DNA from: Zoogloea sp021286885
Lineage (GTDB): Bacteria; Pseudomonadota; Gammaproteobacteria; Burkholderiales; Rhodocyclaceae
DNA: 64,000 nucleotides
Strand: one strand, 5' to 3'
NCBI RefSeq assembly: GCF_041915215.1
Contig: NZ_JAYSBV010000001.1
The translations under genes were made by a program, and so were the position numbers. The notes below the pieces were generated by a model that worked only from the letters and a program-made list of their open reading frames with translations, was not told the origin of the DNA and searched no databases. Position 1 is the first letter of the stretch. The number at the start of each line of letters is the position of its first letter. Shown here piece after piece: positions 8,877 to 18,173 of this stretch.

Positions 8877-10801
8877 CAGGCGGCTCCCATCACCGGGTAG
8901 GCGCCGGTAGTTTTCTTGCAGTTGCGCAGGAAGGCTTCAAACATCATCAGCGTCCAGAGGGGCGCGCTGTAGTCGCGGCTACCGTTCTGGTGGGCATCCA
9001 CCAGGTGTTGCAGATAGGCCGGATTGAACAGACCCGTGGCGGCCAGGGTCTCGCCGGTGAGGGCCTTGCGCACTCGATCTTTAAGCGGGCCCCGGAACCA
9101 GCGGGCGAGCGGCACCGCAAAACCCATCTTGGGGCGGTAGAGCACGTCATTGGGGAGCATGGGCTCCAGGGCTTTCTTGAACAGGAACTTGCCTTCCTGC
9201 CCCTGAACCTTGTGGGAACTGGGCAGGCTGGCGAGCCATTCGACAAACTGGTGATCCATCAGGGGTTCGCGCACTTCCAGGGAGTGGGCCATGCTGGCCC
9301 GGTCCACCTTGGTATTGATGTCGCCCACCAGATAGGTCTTGATGTCGAGGTACTGGATCAGGGCCAGGGGATCGTCGGTGTTGGCGTTGGCCGCGTGGCG
9401 GCGGAACACGTCCAGGGCGTTGTAGCCCCCCAGGCGACGCTGGAAGTCGGGGGAGAACAGCTGCTGGCGCATCTCGCCGCGCAGGATGGACACCGAATGG
9501 AAGTAGGCTTCCACCGAATCCCGGGCCAGGGCCTGGAAGGTGGTTTTGGCGCGGAACACCCGAGGCGCCCAGTCGGCCTTGGGATAGACCTGGCCCAGAA
9601 AGCCGAACAGGGGCTTGCGCAGGCCGTAGGGCAGGCCACTGCGCATCTTTTCTTCCATCATGTGGAAGCGGTAGCGCCGGTAGCCGGCCATGTTCTCGTC
9701 GCCCCCGTCGCCGGACAGGGCCACGGTGACGTGCTTACGCGCCAGCTGGCAGACCCGGTAGGTGGGAATCGCGGAGCTGTCGGCGTAGGGCTCGTCGTAG
9801 AGGGCGGCCAGGGTATCGATCAGGTCGAAGTCGTCGGACTGGACGGTTTCGACCCGGTGGTTGGTCTGGTAGCGATCCGCCACCATCTGGGCGAAGGCCG
9901 ACTCGTTGAAGGCCGGGTCATCGAAGGCGATGGAGCAGGTATTCACCGGCGCGCCGGAGAGGCCCGCCATGGTGGCCACCACCGCGCTGGAATCCACCCC
10001 CCCCGACAGGAAGGCGCCCAGGGGCACATCGGAAATCATGCGCAGGCGCACCGATTCGCGCAGCCGCTCCACCAGCTCGGCCTGGGCATCGGCGGGGCTG
10101 GCGGGGTTGTCGAGGGTGAAGCGCACATCCCAGTAGGGCTTGGGGGCCGGAATCGGCTGGCCCTGACGGATGCACAGGCTGAACCCCGGCTCCAGCTTGA
10201 GGGCGCCCTTGAAGATGGTGCGCGGCTCGGCCACGTAGCCCAGGGCAAAGTATTCCTCGATGGCGAGGGGATCCATGGTGTGATCCAGCCCCGGGTGCTG
10301 CATCAGCACCTTGAGCTCGGAGCCGAACAGCAGGGTGCCGTCGGGCAGGATCGCGTAATACATGGGCTTCACGCCCATGCGGTCCCGGGCCATGAAGAAG
10401 GTTTCGCGGTTGCGGTCCCACAGGGCAAAGGCAAACATGCCCCGGAAGCGGTCGACGCAGGCTTCGCCCCAGGCTTCCCAGGCGTGCACGATCACTTCGG
10501 TGTCGCTGCGGGTATGAAAACGGTGCCCCAGGGCGGTGAGCTCGGGGATCAGCTCTTGAAAGTTGTAGATCTCGCCGTTGAACACCACCACCACCGAGCC
10601 GTCTTCGTTAAACAGCGGCTGCTGGCCGGTGGAAAGGTCGATGATGGATAAACGCCGATGGGCCAGGGCCACACCGGGCTCGAAGTGGTATCCACCTTCA
10701 TCCGGCCCCCGGTGGTGCTGGATGTCGTTCATGCGCTGCATCAGCTCGCGGGGAAAGTCGCGCTTGCCCCGGGTGTCGAAGAGTCCGGCAATGCCGCACA
10801 T
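8876..10801 (-). CDS. Exosortase A-associated AsnB-type amidotransferase, copy 2
   Basis: A 641-residue class II amidotransferase starting at ATG 10801 with Cys2 as nucleophile (MCGIAGLFD). Glutaminase motifs are HHRGPDEGG, RRLSIIDLSTGQQP and VFNGEIYNFQEL; the synthetase ATP loop is FLSGGVDSSAVVATM. It resembles the amidotransferase that regularly accompanies exosortase A loci. It has the same length as copy 1 but differs clearly in sequence, so the two are old paralogues rather than a recent duplication. It is followed without a gap by a glycosyltransferase. Likely role: amidation of a carboxylated sugar or acyl group in the polymer; the substrate is not known. Confidence 0.9.
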   Translation of the reverse strand: MCGIAGLFDTRGKRDFPRELMQRMNDIQHHRGPDEGGYHFEPGVALAHRRLSIIDLSTGQQPLFNEDGSVVVVFNGEIYNFQELIPELTALGHRFHTRSDTEVIVHAWEAWGEACVDRFRGMFAFALWDRNRETFFMARDRMGVKPMYYAILPDGTLLFGSELKVLMQHPGLDHTMDPLAIEEYFALGYVAEPRTIFKGALKLEPGFSLCIRQGQPIPAPKPYWDVRFTLDNPASPADAQAELVERLRESVRLRMISDVPLGAFLSGGVDSSAVVATMAGLSGAPVNTCSIAFDDPAFNESAFAQMVADRYQTNHRVETVQSDDFDLIDTLAALYDEPYADSSAIPTYRVCQLARKHVTVALSGDGGDENMAGYRRYRFHMMEEKMRSGLPYGLRKPLFGFLGQVYPKADWAPRVFRAKTTFQALARDSVEAYFHSVSILRGEMRQQLFSPDFQRRLGGYNALDVFRRHAANANTDDPLALIQYLDIKTYLVGDINTKVDRASMAHSLEVREPLMDHQFVEWLASLPSSHKVQGQEGKFLFKKALEPMLPNDVLYRPKMGFAVPLARWFRGPLKDRVRKALTGETLAATGLFNPAYLQHLVDAHQNGSRDYSAPLWTLMMFEAFLRNCKKTTGAYPVMGAA

Positions 10802-10852
10802 AGCCTGTGTTCCTTTATCGTTCCGCCCAGGGCGGGATCATCATTGTTGTGT

Positions 10853-12025
10853 TCAATACTCTCGGGGTGCCATGCGCCGGTAGACTCCGGCATAGCGTTC
10901 CACCATGCCATCCAGGCTGAAGCTGGCTTCCACCCGGGCTCGCCCCGCCAGCCCATGGGTACGGGCCAGGATGGGGTCTGCTGCATAAACGGCCAATTTT
11001 TCGGCCAATGCAGCCGGATGTTTGGCGGGTACCAGCCAGCCGGTCACGCCGTCTTCCACCAGTTCGGGGCTTCCGCCCACCCGGGTGGCGATCACCGGCA
11101 GGCCGCTGGCCATGGCCTCGAGGATGGTATTGGAGATTCCTTCGGCTTCCGAGGGAAGAACGAAGCAATCCAGGCCTTGCATCACGCTCGCCACATCGGA
11201 GCGCTCGCCGGCCAGCCAGATCACGTCCTGGAGCCCTTCTTGGGCAATCAACTGCTCGATCTTGCCGCGTAGCGGACCGTCCCCCACCAGCACCAGACGC
11301 GCTCGGGCGGCGATCAGCGGGTCGCGCTTGCGAAACGCGGCAAAGGCCGCCACCAGATTGAGCTGATCCTTGACCGCCTGGAGTCGGCCCACGGTGCCAA
11401 TCACCCACACATCCGGGGTTTCGTTGAAGGGGGAACCGGCGATGGGCGCCCTGCCCTCGCCCCGCACCAGAAAACGGGCCACATCGACTCCGTTGCAGAT
11501 GCGGGTGAGATCCGCCCCGGGCACGCCAATCCGGTCGGTAAGATAGACCGCCAGATGGCCCGAAAGGGCGATGTAGTGGCCCACAAAGGGGCGGTAAAGT
11601 TTGCGGATCAGCTGGTATTTGGGATTCGTCCCATCGGGATCGGTCACATCCCAGCCGTGCTCCCCGTGCACCCGCCCGGGCACCCGGGCCAGCCAGGCCG
11701 GGAAACTGGCTTCCAGCGCCGCCAGATTGCGGGTGTGCACCACATCCGGCGTGTACTGGCGGAACAGTCGGTAGAGGGCCGGAAACAGCTTGAAGCCATG
11801 ACCCGGCGGCTTATGCAGGGAAATGAACTCCACATCCGGTCGGGTGACCCGGGTGCAGAAAGCCGGGTCGCACGTGGTGAGGGCCACCACCACATGGCGG
11901 AAGCGGCGCGGGTCCATCCGGTTGATGAGATTGACGACCCCGTTTTCCAGGCCGCCCACCGCAAAGCTGAACACTACGTGCATGACCAGCAAACGGTCGC
12001 GGTCAGTTTCAGGGGTTTGGATCAT
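10853..12025 (-). CDS. XrtA/PEP-CTERM system glycosyltransferase (TIGR03088-like)
   Basis: A 390-residue GT-B glycosyltransferase with VMHVVFSFAVGGLENGVVN near the N-terminus, followed by VHTRNLAALE, GEHGWDVTDPDG and the donor motif NTILEAMASGLPVIATRVGG. This pattern matches the second sugar transferase of PEP-CTERM/EpsH1-associated clusters. Its ATG overlaps the stop of the exosortase gene by 4 bases (ATGA). A 51-base gap, the widest since the export gene region, separates it from the next amidotransferase; no terminator was seen there. Cytoplasmic, sugar specificity unknown. Confidence 0.88.
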   Translation of the reverse strand: MIQTPETDRDRLLVMHVVFSFAVGGLENGVVNLINRMDPRRFRHVVVALTTCDPAFCTRVTRPDVEFISLHKPPGHGFKLFPALYRLFRQYTPDVVHTRNLAALEASFPAWLARVPGRVHGEHGWDVTDPDGTNPKYQLIRKLYRPFVGHYIALSGHLAVYLTDRIGVPGADLTRICNGVDVARFLVRGEGRAPIAGSPFNETPDVWVIGTVGRLQAVKDQLNLVAAFAAFRKRDPLIAARARLVLVGDGPLRGKIEQLIAQEGLQDVIWLAGERSDVASVMQGLDCFVLPSEAEGISNTILEAMASGLPVIATRVGGSPELVEDGVTGWLVPAKHPAALAEKLAVYAADPILARTHGLAGRARVEASFSLDGMVERYAGVYRRMAPREY

Positions 12026-13521
12026 GGGCCAGGATTAAGTTGATTGAGATGATCCAGCAACTGGCTGCCATGGGCAGCATAGAAAGCTTGAAGTTGGGCA
12101 TGGGCGGAGGCCTCATCCATGGCCGAGCTCCAGAGGGTCACAAACGCCGAGGTATCAGGCTTGCCCAACAGGCGAGCACGCAGCAACAAGGCCTTGGCCA
12201 GATATTCGTTGGTGAGCAGATGACCGTCTATCCAATACCCAGACCATGTCAGCACGATTTCGTTTTTACCGGAAATCACGCTCTCTAGCCAGTGACCATG
12301 ACCAGAATCGGGGCCACTTGTGACTTTACGGCGGCTGTACACCCTATCGTGGGGTGACAGCAGCATGTTCCGGAAGTGCACCAGCTCATGCCCCTGGCTC
12401 TGCTGCCCATACACCGCCACATACAGACCCACCTGAGCCGATCCATTCACGTACTCAAGGCGCTGCTCCGAACGGAAGCCTTCAAAACTTGGCTTGAAAC
12501 CAGAAAAATTCCCGCTGGCCAACGCCCACGGGGACTGGGGCTGCAGGGCTGCAAATGTGGGCACCCGGGATGCATCTCCTTGAAGCTCCAGTCGATGCCC
12601 CAGCCAAGGCAGCGCCGCCAGCAGCACCGCCACCGCAGCGACCCGCGCCCAAGCTGCACCACGACTCAAAGGCGCACGGGGCTGGAGCGGCAGGCAGGCA
12701 GGCTCCGGGTCCAGATCTTCACGCCAGCGCCCCCCCACCGAGAACATCAACAGAATCACGACCCCGAAAAACACCCAGCCATAAATCAGGTGATCCACCC
12801 CGGTGGCAATCCGGTTGCCGCTTAAATAGCCCAGCATCACGATCATGTAGGCCCGCAGCCAGTTGGCCAGTACGGGCACCAGCAGGGCCACCAGCACAAA
12901 CAGCACGCGACGCTTGAGACTGCGGTAAGTGAGATAGGCGTAAAGCGTTCCCACCATCAGCGATGCAATCAGATAGCGCACGCCGCTACAAGCTTCCACC
13001 ACCGACCAGCGCCCATTGGGCACCACGAAATGCAGACCCTCCTGATACACCGGCACGCCACTGGCCCGCACCGCACTCACCGTGAATTCGGCGGTGTAAT
13101 CCATCATGATGGGCAGCAAAAACTCCCCAATGGGCACCCCAAACAGGATGAACAGCAAGGGGAAAGCCAGCACACGGCTGATTTGCCCCCCCAGCACGGC
13201 CACCTCGGCACTCATCAGGATGAGCGCCAGGAAAAAGTGGGTTACAGACGCTGCGTTGGCCATCGCGCCCAGCAACCAGCCCAGCGCCGCAACACTCAAA
13301 GGAATCAAGGCCCGCAGGCTAGGACGCGGGGTCAGCCCTTCCAGGCGCCCCCGGGCACGCCAGGCCAGGCCGGCACTGATGGGCAGCACCAGCAAGCCGT
13401 GGGCAAACGTGTCGGAGCGCCACCAGATGCCAAACACCTCAAAGGCTGTCTCCCGGAACAGGAACACCACGGCGACCAGTACGGCCGCCATGGACAGGTA
13501 GATACGCACGCGTGGATTCAT
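12022..13521 (-). CDS. xrtA: Exosortase A with C-terminal EpsI domain
   Basis: A 499-residue polytopic membrane protein. The first about 265 residues form the exosortase core with eight or so membrane helices and the three catalytic residues: Cys178 in VVEACSGVRYLIAS, Arg223 in NWLRAYMIVMLG and His244 in GVDHLIYGW. After a linker, a further helix near 300 leads to a periplasmic EpsI-type domain to the end. Exosortases are transpeptidases proposed to cut PEP-CTERM sorting signals and attach proteins to the polymer made by the neighbouring genes. I chose ATG 13521, with GGAG 7 bases upstream, over the GTG at 13572 that would add 17 residues and has no such site. It overlaps the next gene by 4 bases. 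Confidence 0.93.
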   Translation of the reverse strand: MNPRVRIYLSMAAVLVAVVFLFRETAFEVFGIWWRSDTFAHGLLVLPISAGLAWRARGRLEGLTPRPSLRALIPLSVAALGWLLGAMANAASVTHFFLALILMSAEVAVLGGQISRVLAFPLLFILFGVPIGEFLLPIMMDYTAEFTVSAVRASGVPVYQEGLHFVVPNGRWSVVEACSGVRYLIASLMVGTLYAYLTYRSLKRRVLFVLVALLVPVLANWLRAYMIVMLGYLSGNRIATGVDHLIYGWVFFGVVILLMFSVGGRWREDLDPEPACLPLQPRAPLSRGAAWARVAAVAVLLAALPWLGHRLELQGDASRVPTFAALQPQSPWALASGNFSGFKPSFEGFRSEQRLEYVNGSAQVGLYVAVYGQQSQGHELVHFRNMLLSPHDRVYSRRKVTSGPDSGHGHWLESVISGKNEIVLTWSGYWIDGHLLTNEYLAKALLLRARLLGKPDTSAFVTLWSSAMDEASAHAQLQAFYAAHGSQLLDHLNQLNPGP

Positions 13522-13584
13522 CAGATTGCTCCGGCAGCGCTGCCTGCCTGGGGGGCGGAGTGCCTTGAGCACGCCGCAGGGGTT

Positions 13585-14625
13585 TCAGCCAAGATTGCGG
13601 ACAATGAAGGGCCCCAGCCGGTTAGCCACGGCCAGGGGCAGCTTGCGCCACAGGGCAATGAAGGCCCGGTACTTGGGGTTCATCGGATTGTTTTGGGGAA
13701 TGGCCTCGCGCTTGTACAGCCGATATTCGTAGTACAAGGGCGTGGGCTCGAAGCCCCAGTTCTTCTTGAAGCTGTAGGGGCCGGTGCCCACCTTGCTGCG
13801 ACCATAGTCGAAGATCTTGCATCCCCGGGCACAGGCCCGACGCATCAACTCCCAGTATTTGAAGTCGTTGGCGGCCAAATCCCGGGCGGCCAGATCATCG
13901 CCCGCATAGTAAGGCAGCACTTCGTCGCGGAAGTAGAAGGTCAGCACGCTGGAAAGCAACTGGCCTTCCGCGCTCAGCACGGTGAGGACTTCGCAATCCT
14001 TGCCAAACACCGCCATCAGGGTTTCAAAGAAACGCTTGGGCAGGGCCGGGGTGCCGTGACGCAGCACGTTGTCGGCATACAGGGCGAAAAAACGATCCGG
14101 GTTCGGGTCGATCTCGCTCACCAGCCCGTTCTTGATGCCCTTGCGCACCATGGCCCGCTGCTTGCGGGGAATGGCGAGCATATTGGCCTCTTCATCAGGC
14201 AGGATCTCTTTGCGGAAGGTAACGTACAGATCCTGGGCCGGCCAGTCGGCGTGGCGCTGGACATGCAGATTACGGTATTCCAGGTGCTCCACGCCCTGAC
14301 GCTGGCAGATCCGGTCGGCCTCAGCTTCCAGAGCGGCCACCGCTTCAGCATCCTCCCCGGCCACGCCGCCATACACGGCAAAGGGCACGGAGGTCATCGC
14401 ATGGCCAAACACCGCGCTCTTGATCTCGCCCAGGGGCAGCACCGCCACGATCCGGGTGTCCCGCTCGGCCAGCAGGTAATGGGTGCGATGGCGGAAAACG
14501 TTTTCGACGATCCCCTTCCACTCGATCCGGTGGAAGAAGGTGGCGGTCGGACAGGCAAACACGAAGGCATTCCAGCGCGCCGCATCCCCCGCCTCAAACA
14601 GGCGTACCTTGACAGCAGAACTCAT
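13585..14625 (-). CDS. FemAB-like protein of the XrtA/PEP-CTERM system
   Basis: A 346-residue protein with the double GNAT fold of the FemAB family, matching the version that accompanies exosortase A. Telling segments are ATFFHRIEWKGIVENVF near the N-terminus, LAIPRKQRAMVRKGIKNGL in the middle and CKIFDYGRSKVGTGPYSFKK towards the end. FemAB enzymes transfer amino acids from aminoacyl-tRNA; here an aminoacyl or acyl transfer onto the polymer or a lipid intermediate is inferred. ATG 14625 was taken because GGAG lies 8 bases upstream; a TTG at 14631 is too close to that site. The stop of the deacetylase gene ends three bases upstream of this ATG. Confidence 0.9.
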   Translation of the reverse strand: MSSAVKVRLFEAGDAARWNAFVFACPTATFFHRIEWKGIVENVFRHRTHYLLAERDTRIVAVLPLGEIKSAVFGHAMTSVPFAVYGGVAGEDAEAVAALEAEADRICQRQGVEHLEYRNLHVQRHADWPAQDLYVTFRKEILPDEEANMLAIPRKQRAMVRKGIKNGLVSEIDPNPDRFFALYADNVLRHGTPALPKRFFETLMAVFGKDCEVLTVLSAEGQLLSSVLTFYFRDEVLPYYAGDDLAARDLAANDFKYWELMRRACARGCKIFDYGRSKVGTGPYSFKKNWGFEPTPLYYEYRLYKREAIPQNNPMNPKYRAFIALWRKLPLAVANRLGPFIVRNLG

Positions 14626-14627
14626 GA

Positions 14628-15494
14628 TCAATGCTCCCGGGCCACAGACTCAAGGGCAGCGCCGAACACCTGATCCATCCGGCCCCAGGAGAAATCCTCC
14701 AGTAGCTGGGCCAGACGGCCCTCGGTACGGCTCAGGTTTACGTAATGGCGGAAACGGGTTTTGGCACTGGCCTCCCGCACCACCGGCTGCTCCGGGTCGA
14801 TTTCCCAGGGATGTAGATAGAAGATCGCCGGCTGGGCGTCTTCGGTGTTGAAGGTACGGATGCCCCAGGCCGACATGGCATAGGGCAGCAGACGAAAATA
14901 GCCACCTCCGCCCACCGGCCAGTTACGGCCAAAGCGCTGGACAGTGGTGATGGGAATCTCCACCAGCCCCCCCGCCACACGGTAGGGGAAGCGCGGGGCG
15001 TCGGGCACCCCGTAGTGGTCGTGCTTGACCGGATACACACTGGAGCTGTAGCGATACCCCGCCCGGGCAATGCAGCCATGGGCCCAGGGGTTGGAGTAGC
15101 CCACCGAGAAGCTGGGTGCCCGGTAGCCGCTCACGGCCACCCCGCCAATGTCTTCCAGAAGCTGCTTGGCGCGCAGGATGTCCTGGTAGAAGCCTTCCGG
15201 GGTCTGGTCGCTGGCGCGCTCATGACCATAACCGTGGCTGGCCAGCTCGTGACCAGCGGCGGCAATCATCCGCACCACCTGGGGGTAGCGCTCGGCAATC
15301 CAGCCCAGGGTAAAGAAGGTTCCCTTGGCACCTTTGGCCTCCATCAGGGCCAGGATACGCTCCATGTTGCGCTCCACCCGGCAGGGCGTTGCCTCCCAAC
15401 TGGACTTGGGAAAATGGGGCGCCAGGGCAGAAACCTGGAAGTAATCCTCCACATCGATGGTGAGGGCATTGGTGATCGGTTTAGCCAATGTCAT
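14628..15494 (-). CDS. XrtA-associated polysaccharide deacetylase (DUF3473-type)
   Basis: A 288-residue NodB-fold deacetylase that would remove acetyl groups from amino sugars in the polymer. Metal and catalytic motifs are in order: LTIDVEDYFQ near the N-terminus with the catalytic and metal aspartates, ELASHGYGHE with the two metal histidines, SGYRAPSFSVG, and FYLHPWEID with the late histidine. The C-terminal extension after this last motif (FRHYVNLSRTEGRL) is the added domain found in exosortase A-linked members. There is no signal peptide, so it may act before export. It overlaps the ATPase gene by 4 bases. Confidence 0.92.
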   Translation of the reverse strand: MTLAKPITNALTIDVEDYFQVSALAPHFPKSSWEATPCRVERNMERILALMEAKGAKGTFFTLGWIAERYPQVVRMIAAAGHELASHGYGHERASDQTPEGFYQDILRAKQLLEDIGGVAVSGYRAPSFSVGYSNPWAHGCIARAGYRYSSSVYPVKHDHYGVPDAPRFPYRVAGGLVEIPITTVQRFGRNWPVGGGGYFRLLPYAMSAWGIRTFNTEDAQPAIFYLHPWEIDPEQPVVREASAKTRFRHYVNLSRTEGRLAQLLEDFSWGRMDQVFGAALESVAREH

Positions 15495-16615
15495 TTGGGC
15501 GTGCTTCCGTCTTCCGGTGGGGCGGCAGCCTGTTGCTGGGCTGCCGTGAGGAGTTGTCCCAGGGTGTTGAGCGTGGTGGACAGGGTGCGCTCCAAGAGCG
15601 CCAGACGCTCTTCAAAGCGCGTCGCATCGTAGGCCGGCCCTGCCCCCGTCAGCGCCGCAGCGGCGGCCGGATCGGCCAGGAGCTTGTGCAGCACCGTCAG
15701 ATCCGGCAAGGCCGCCGCCAAAACTGGCGCAGGCGCGGCCAACGGCGCTGCCGCCGGCACAGCCACCTGGGGCTCGGGCGGGAGCGGGTCGGCGGCAGGG
15801 GTCACCTGCTCCTCGCGCATCTCGGCCACGATCTGTTCCACCAGCTCGGCACCCACATGGTTCTGTTCTACCAGGAAAGCCGCGAGCAGCAGCCGGTCAC
15901 AAACGGCATTGATGCGGCGCGGGATTCCCTGGCTGACGGCAAAGATACCCTCTATGGCAGCATCGTCGAAGGAAGGATTACCTTGCCAGCCCACACAACG
16001 CAGGCGGTGCTCGATATAAGCCTTGGTTTCGGGCTGATCCAGCGGGCCCAGGTGGTAGGACGCAATCACCCGCTGGCGCAGCTGCACCATGCCCGGGGTC
16101 TGCATCATGGTGCGAAACTCGGGCTGGCCCACCAGAAAGCTTTGCAGCAGGGCGTGATCTTCGAGCTGGAAGTTGGAGAGCATGCGCAGCTCCTCCACCG
16201 CCCGGGGAGTAAGGTTTTGGGCCTCGTCCACAATCAGCAGGGCCCGCTTGCCCGCCGCGGTGGTCGCCACCAGAAAGCTTTCGAGGGCCAGCAGCAAATC
16301 GCTCTTGGAGAGATTGCGCGCCGGAATGCCAAACGAGGCTGCCACCAGACGCAGGATGTCATCTGCGTCGATCTGGGTGCTGACCAGATTGGCCGCCACG
16401 ATCTGGCTCGGATCCAGCTTTTCGAGCAGGCTGCGCACCAGCAGGGTCTTGCCGGCACCGATTTCGCCGGTAATGACGATGAAGCCTTCGTTCTGGTGCA
16501 GGCCATACTCCAGATAGGCCATGGCCCGCTTGTGCCCCCGGCTTCCAAAAAAGAAACTCGGATCAGGATTCAGCTGGAACGGTTTGCCACTCAGACCAAA
16601 ATAGGCTTCGTACAT
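15491..16615 (-). CDS. XrtA/PEP-CTERM system ATPase (ExeA-like)
   Basis: A 374-residue AAA-type ATPase. It starts MYEAYFGLSGKPFQLNPDP, the usual opening of ExeA-like proteins, followed by Walker A TGEIGAGKT near residue 49, Walker B ALLIVDEAQN near 125 and a sensor-like QGIPRRINAVCDR near 225. After about residue 275 there is an alanine/proline-rich tail of roughly 100 residues that is low in complexity. It overlaps the next gene by 4 bases. ExeA-like ATPases help to place secretion structures through the cell wall; here a role in energising or assembling the export machinery is inferred. Confidence 0.9.
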   Translation of the reverse strand: MYEAYFGLSGKPFQLNPDPSFFFGSRGHKRAMAYLEYGLHQNEGFIVITGEIGAGKTLLVRSLLEKLDPSQIVAANLVSTQIDADDILRLVAASFGIPARNLSKSDLLLALESFLVATTAAGKRALLIVDEAQNLTPRAVEELRMLSNFQLEDHALLQSFLVGQPEFRTMMQTPGMVQLRQRVIASYHLGPLDQPETKAYIEHRLRCVGWQGNPSFDDAAIEGIFAVSQGIPRRINAVCDRLLLAAFLVEQNHVGAELVEQIVAEMREEQVTPAADPLPPEPQVAVPAAAPLAAPAPVLAAALPDLTVLHKLLADPAAAAALTGAGPAYDATRFEERLALLERTLSTTLNTLGQLLTAAQQQAAAPPEDGSTPK

Positions 16616-16622
16616 AAGACTC

Positions 16623-18173
16623 TCAGAATTGGACGGACACGGACCCTACCACGGCATTTTCGCTGTACTCGGAGTTACCGCTGCCCTTGTTGTTACGCAC
16701 CGAACAGGATACCGAGGTCTGCTTGGTCAGCCGGGTGTTCAGGCCCAGGGACACGCGCCGGGTACGCAGCGACACCGCCTGGCCGGAACTGCCATCACTC
16801 ACACTGCGAGTCATGGTGAGATCCACATTGGCGCTGGTCAGGGGCGTCAGCTGGTGACTGAGGATTGCACTGCCGGTTGTATCGTCGACCTGGGTGTTAG
16901 AACTGAGATCCGTACCAAGAGAATAAGTTTGATCTGTGACCGAACGGCGCGAAGCCCGGCTGGCCGTCACCGCAAAGGTGTTGCGCACGCCTTCAATCGC
17001 CATCGAGACCTGGGCCCGCTGCAGCAGGGTGGCCCCATTGCTCAGCACTTGCTGGGTCCCCAACACCGTATCGGTCAGGTTGCGGGATTGCATGTACTGG
17101 CGCACATAGGCATCCCGGGCTGTGTAATCGGTGATGGTGGAGGCAAACATGGTCATTAGCAGATCGTACATGGTGACTGCTGCAGTTCCGTTTTGATTGG
17201 AACTGCTCACATCACGGCTCAGGGTGCTGCGGAACACGACGCGACTCATGCGATGCTCTGCATTGAGGTTATACCCTGCCCCAAAGAAGCGATCCTCCCA
17301 GTTACCATCTATCCGGGTACGCGGGCTAAGCTTCCACTCAAAACCTGCTCCGTAAATGGTACGGCTGTCCAAATCGGTGGTGGAATAGTTATTTCCTTCC
17401 ACCCCGCCGATCAGACGTAGCGTCAATTCAGGACTGAGGTGCAACAAACCATAAAGCCGAGCCAGGCGAACGTGCACATCGCGCCGATTGGAATAGGCTG
17501 TAGTGCTGTCACTCGCACTGGCAGACCAGCCCAGACGCCCGGTGAGGTATGGATCACCCGCATTTAACGCCCAAGTTCCGGCATTGGTATTTTGGTAGTT
17601 GGCTGCATCCGAATGGGTCTGGGTGAGGGTGTAGCGCAGTTCAGCGTTGCCCCCTTCAGCAAAGCGCATCCGATAATAGGGGCTCGCACTGAAGCTCTGG
17701 ACCGAGGCCTGATTGGCCTGCCCGGTGAGGCCGTCAGCCGAACGCGGCCCAAAGGCCGACACCACCTCCCGGGAGATGGAACCCTGCAGATCCAGGAACA
17801 GCTTGCGATCAAACGCATCCAGCTTGCTCAGGGCCTGCATGGTCAGGTAGTTGGTATTGCGGCTGGTGTCGTCCTTGTACAAAGACGAGTTGAGCGACAC
17901 CTGCAAGGAGTTCTGGCTATGGGCCGTGCTGCCCGTCAGGGCCAGGGAAGGCGTGATCGTTGTGATCCAGTCAGACTGACGTGCGTCCTTGCTGGCCAGC
18001 GTTACGTTGTCGGTCAGGGTTTCGCTGACGCGCACCGACGGCGTGATGCGCAGCGGACCACGCTCGGCCTGGGCCTGCTGGGCCTGGACTTCAGAGGCCA
18101 CCAGGGCCAACAGGGGCAGGCACCACGCCACGCGGCAGGCCGTACCCAGAGTGGAAAGCTTGAACAATTTCAT
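16623..18173 (-). CDS. PEP-CTERM system-associated outer-membrane protein (TIGR03016-like)
   Basis: A 516-residue protein with a signal peptide (MKLFKLSTLG, hydrophobic to about residue 27, likely cleavage after VQA) and a mature part rich in alternating polar/hydrophobic strands ending SVSVQF, as expected for an outer-membrane beta-barrel. RITPSVRVSETLTDNVTL after the signal is typical of the TIGR03016 family found with exosortase A. The longest frame begins at 18284, inside the kinase gene; that start would bury the signal peptide, so I chose ATG 18173, with AAGGG six bases upstream. ATG 18176 is a close alternative. The start overlaps the kinase stop. Probable role: outer-membrane passage for the polymer; not proven. 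Confidence 0.87.
   Translation of the reverse strand: MKLFKLSTLGTACRVAWCLPLLALVASEVQAQQAQAERGPLRITPSVRVSETLTDNVTLASKDARQSDWITTITPSLALTGSTAHSQNSLQVSLNSSLYKDDTSRNTNYLTMQALSKLDAFDRKLFLDLQGSISREVVSAFGPRSADGLTGQANQASVQSFSASPYYRMRFAEGGNAELRYTLTQTHSDAANYQNTNAGTWALNAGDPYLTGRLGWSASASDSTTAYSNRRDVHVRLARLYGLLHLSPELTLRLIGGVEGNNYSTTDLDSRTIYGAGFEWKLSPRTRIDGNWEDRFFGAGYNLNAEHRMSRVVFRSTLSRDVSSSNQNGTAAVTMYDLLMTMFASTITDYTARDAYVRQYMQSRNLTDTVLGTQQVLSNGATLLQRAQVSMAIEGVRNTFAVTASRASRRSVTDQTYSLGTDLSSNTQVDDTTGSAILSHQLTPLTSANVDLTMTRSVSDGSSGQAVSLRTRRVSLGLNTRLTKQTSVSCSVRNNKGSGNSEYSENAVVGSVSVQF

Noticed and set aside
6249..8900. 883-residue plus-strand frame across two genes
   Set aside because: It is antisense to an amidotransferase and a glycosyltransferase with intact motifs; long antisense frames are common in GC-rich DNA.
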